This document shows positions 62,217 to 64,000 of a DNA stretch of 64,000 nt, piece by piece. Origin of the DNA: an uncultured Pseudomonadota bacterium (GTDB lineage: Bacteria > Pseudomonadota > Gammaproteobacteria > Methylococcales > Methylomonadaceae). The DNA lies in the NCBI GenBank assembly GCA_903928965.1, contig CAIYSZ010000057.1, positions 1-64,000 on the forward strand. The letters are read 5' to 3'. The notes below the pieces were generated by a model, which searched no databases, was not told the DNA's origin, and saw only the letters and a list, made by a program, of their open reading frames with translations. Both the position numbers and the translations under genes were made by a program. How positions within the stretch are numbered: the first letter of the stretch is position 1; the number at the start of each line of letters is the position of its first letter.

Positions 62217-63191
62217 TTAGGCGACGGTCACGCTGTGGATCAAATAGGCGGTATAGGCGAAATAAATTGCCAGCAACGTTAGCCCGTGCGTTCTGCGAAT
62301 AGAGGATGGCTGTTGGTTTCCACCCGCCCCCAACAGAAACATGGAGGCGGTTAGCGCCGCCATTAGCGGCCAATCGCGGTGGAGGATTTCCCGCGGAATG
62401 GACATGGGCTGGATAGCGCCGGCCAGGCCCACCACCATCAGGGTGTTGAATAAATTGGATCCCAGGATATTACCCAAGGCTAAATCGTCTTGCCCTTTGC
62501 GGGCGGCGGCAATGGCCGAGGCCAATTCCGGCAGTGAAGTGCCGACCGCTATCACGGTCAGGCCGATGATTAAGTCGCTGACGCCCAGATTTTGCGCCAA
62601 GGCGACGGCTCCCCAGACCAAGGCGCGGGAACTGCCGATCAGCAGTAGCAAGCCGGCGAGCAGCCAAATCAGCGCTTGGTCGCGGGATACGGCTTTTTCT
62701 TCCAGCTCGGCGTTGATTTCCCGTTCCAGGCTGTCTTGCTTTTGGCGCATGGTTTGCCGCGCCATCCAAACCATCACGCCGGCGAAGGTTAATAATTGAA
62801 CCAGGGCGTCGAGCCTTGAAAATTCGCCGTCCAAGATTAATAGCAGCGCCAGCATGGTCACGCCGAACAGTATCGGCAATTCTCGTTTCAATATGTTCGA
62901 TTCCACGGCGATGGGCTTGATAATGGCCGTAATTCCTAAAATCAGCCCAATATTGGCGATGTTGGAGCCGTAGGCGTTGCCCAAGGCGACGCCAGGGTTG
63001 TTTTGCAACGCCGAGATGGCGGATACCGCCAGTTCCGGCGCGGAGGTGCCGAAACCGATGACCAGCATACCGATCAATAGCGGCGGCACACCCATATATT
63101 TGGAGATCATTGCCGCGCCGTCGACAAATATGCCGGCGCTCCAGACTAGCAAAATTAAACCTACTACTATCATTAATAATGGCAACGCCAT
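62217..63191 (-). CDS. Calcium/sodium antiporter, CaCA family (YrbG-like)
   Basis: Inner-membrane exchanger of 324 residues with about ten helices in two inverted repeats. The ion-binding alpha repeats are present as GFGTSAPELAVS (first) and AVGTSLPELASA (second), each with GN or LGN downstream (LGNAYGSNIANIG; LGNILGSNLFNTL). ATG 63191 is favoured over 63206 because AAGG lies 6 nt before it. It is first in the CaCA-HpnN-DUF502 operon. Whether it exchanges Ca2+, Na+ or K+ is unknown. Confidence 0.93.
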   Translation of the reverse strand: MALPLLMIVVGLILLVWSAGIFVDGAAMISKYMGVPPLLIGMLVIGFGTSAPELAVSAISALQNNPGVALGNAYGSNIANIGLILGITAIIKPIAVESNILKRELPILFGVTMLALLLILDGEFSRLDALVQLLTFAGVMVWMARQTMRQKQDSLEREINAELEEKAVSRDQALIWLLAGLLLLIGSSRALVWGAVALAQNLGVSDLIIGLTVIAVGTSLPELASAIAAARKGQDDLALGNILGSNLFNTLMVVGLAGAIQPMSIPREILHRDWPLMAALTASMFLLGAGGNQQPSSIRRTHGLTLLAIYFAYTAYLIHSVTVA

Positions 63192-63237
63192 AAATAACCT
63201 TATCATTCTAAAGAAACGTTCTATCGTAAATTACCGC

Positions 63238-63267
63238 GCCCGCCGCGCAGGGACGGGCGCGGCGGGC
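63238..63267 (-). terminator. Strong hairpin after uppP
   Basis: A perfect 11-bp GC stem GCCCGCCGCGC / GCGCGGCGGGC begins 1 bp past the uppP stop codon. No T-run follows, so it may act as an RNA-stability hairpin or a Rho-linked end rather than a classical terminator. Confidence 0.5.
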
Positions 63268-63268
63268 A

Positions 63269-64000
63269 TTATTCCGTGGTCCAATTGACCAGGCCGCCGT
63301 AGGCGCTGGCAATGACTACAATGCCGAATAAAATCCGATACCAGGCGAACACAATGAAATTGTGATGGCTGATATAACGCAGTAAGCCTTTTACGGCGAC
63401 GATCGCGCTCAAGAAAGCGGCAATAAGCCCTACCGCGAATAAAGCGCCATCGTCGTGCAGATTGAGCAATTCTCGGTGTTTGTATAAATCGTAGGCGCTA
63501 GCCAGCATCAGGGTAGGAATCGCCAAGAAAAAAGAAAATTCAGTGGCGGCCTTGCGCGATAAACCGAAGAATAAGCCGCCGATAATGGTCGCCCCGGAGC
63601 GGGAGGTGCCGGGAATTAACGCGAAAGCTTGCGCGAAACCGAGTTTTAGCGCGTCCAGCGGTGTGATATCGTCCACGCTTTCCACGGTGATTTTATGTTC
63701 GCGTTTTTCCGCCCAGATAATGATGAAGGCGCCGACGATGAAAGCCAAGGCCACCGGGATAGGTTTAAACAGCACCGCCTTGATGTGTTTACCAAAAGCT
63801 AGACCCAGCAAGGCCAGCGGTAAAAAGGCGATACCTAGGTTCAGTACGAATTTTTGCGCCTGCCGGTCATGGAATAGATTGCGAATGACGTTAAATATCT
63901 TGACTCGGTATTCCCAGCAAATGGCTAAAATGGCGCCTACTTGAATGACGACCGTAAACACTTTTGCTTTTTCGTCATTAAAATGTAATAAGTCGCCAGC
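63269..64000 (-). CDS. uppP: Undecaprenyl-diphosphatase (BacA), N-terminus cut by window edge
   Basis: Membrane phosphatase that recycles undecaprenyl diphosphate to the monophosphate carrier for peptidoglycan and polysaccharide synthesis. The visible 243 residues have VFTVVIQVGAILA near the start, the conserved PGTSRSGATIIGGLFFGL motif with the catalytic Arg/Ser region, and FFLAIPTLMLAS. The frame remains open to position 64000 (AGDLLHFNDEKAK), so about 25-30 residues, including the first helix, lie outside the window; a GTG at 63961 is therefore not the start. Confidence 0.96.
   Translation of the reverse strand, partial: AGDLLHFNDEKAKVFTVVIQVGAILAICWEYRVKIFNVIRNLFHDRQAQKFVLNLGIAFLPLALLGLAFGKHIKAVLFKPIPVALAFIVGAFIIIWAEKREHKITVESVDDITPLDALKLGFAQAFALIPGTSRSGATIIGGLFFGLSRKAATEFSFFLAIPTLMLASAYDLYKHRELLNLHDDGALFAVGLIAAFLSAIVAVKGLLRYISHHNFIVFAWYRILFGIVVIASAYGGLVNWTTE

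Noticed and set aside
63269..63961. Complete 230-residue uppP starting at GTG 63961
   Set aside because: Conserved UppP sequence continues in frame to the window end, so the true start is outside.

Overview
This window looks like chromosomal DNA from a free-living gammaproteobacterium. The evidence is the gammaproteobacterial-type PDH operon (homodimeric AceE, two-lipoyl AceF, Lpd), ileS-lspA, pyrE, hemW, selO, an RsxB-like ferredoxin, a PEP-CTERM protein and an HpnN-like hopanoid transporter. An order such as Methylococcales (gammaproteobacterial methanotrophs) would fit, but no methane-oxidation gene lies here, so that placement is inference. There is one tRNA, no rRNA, no CRISPR array and no intact transposase. 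Base composition is about 50-55% G+C by eye, with AT-rich spacers around the accessory genes.

Layout. 1-4.8 kb: groES-groEL under a perfect CIRCE operator, then moeB, a HIT protein and an ABC exporter. 4.8-5.3 kb: a gene-free stretch with a MITE-like inverted repeat. 5.3-21.3 kb: an accessory island. It holds a class 3 lipase, an exported TPR-CHAT protease-like protein with a translationally coupled small exported protein, an orphan small protein, a convergent TpsA/TpsB two-partner secretion pair, a HTH-DUF4384-like regulator, a 1456-residue CHAT-nSTAND-TM-WD40 protein, and an AAA ATPase overlapping a DUF4276 gene. 21.7-32 kb: housekeeping genes lpd-aceF-aceE, selO, a small lipoprotein, pyrE, hemW and gloA. 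32-39.5 kb: two tandem paralogous secreted Ig-plus-glycosidase-like proteins and a secreted putative-Ig-repeat protein. 39.5-47 kb: a decayed efflux outer-membrane gene, a MarR regulator, an RnfB-like ferredoxin without its membrane anchor, tRNA-Arg(CCG), a strand-loop-strand repeat protein, an AraC regulator and two small exported proteins, one with PEP-CTERM. 47-64 kb: pirin, FadL-type porin, ileS-lspA, an HI0933-type flavoprotein, a TonB receptor/YfiR/hybrid kinase set, a CaCA exchanger-HpnN-DUF502 operon and the 3' part of uppP.

The best candidate for an undescribed system is the 5.3-19.4 kb island. Two CHAT (caspase-fold) proteins with intact His/Cys dyads, one exported and one a membrane-anchored STAND sensor, flank a two-partner secretion adhesin, with a lipase at one end and a DUF4384-like regulator beside the STAND gene. 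The sensor architecture resembles conflict or programmed-death systems, while the adhesin suggests surface biology. Directly downstream, the AAA/DUF4276 pair looks like a separate two-gene defence module. These functional readings are inferences from domain architecture.
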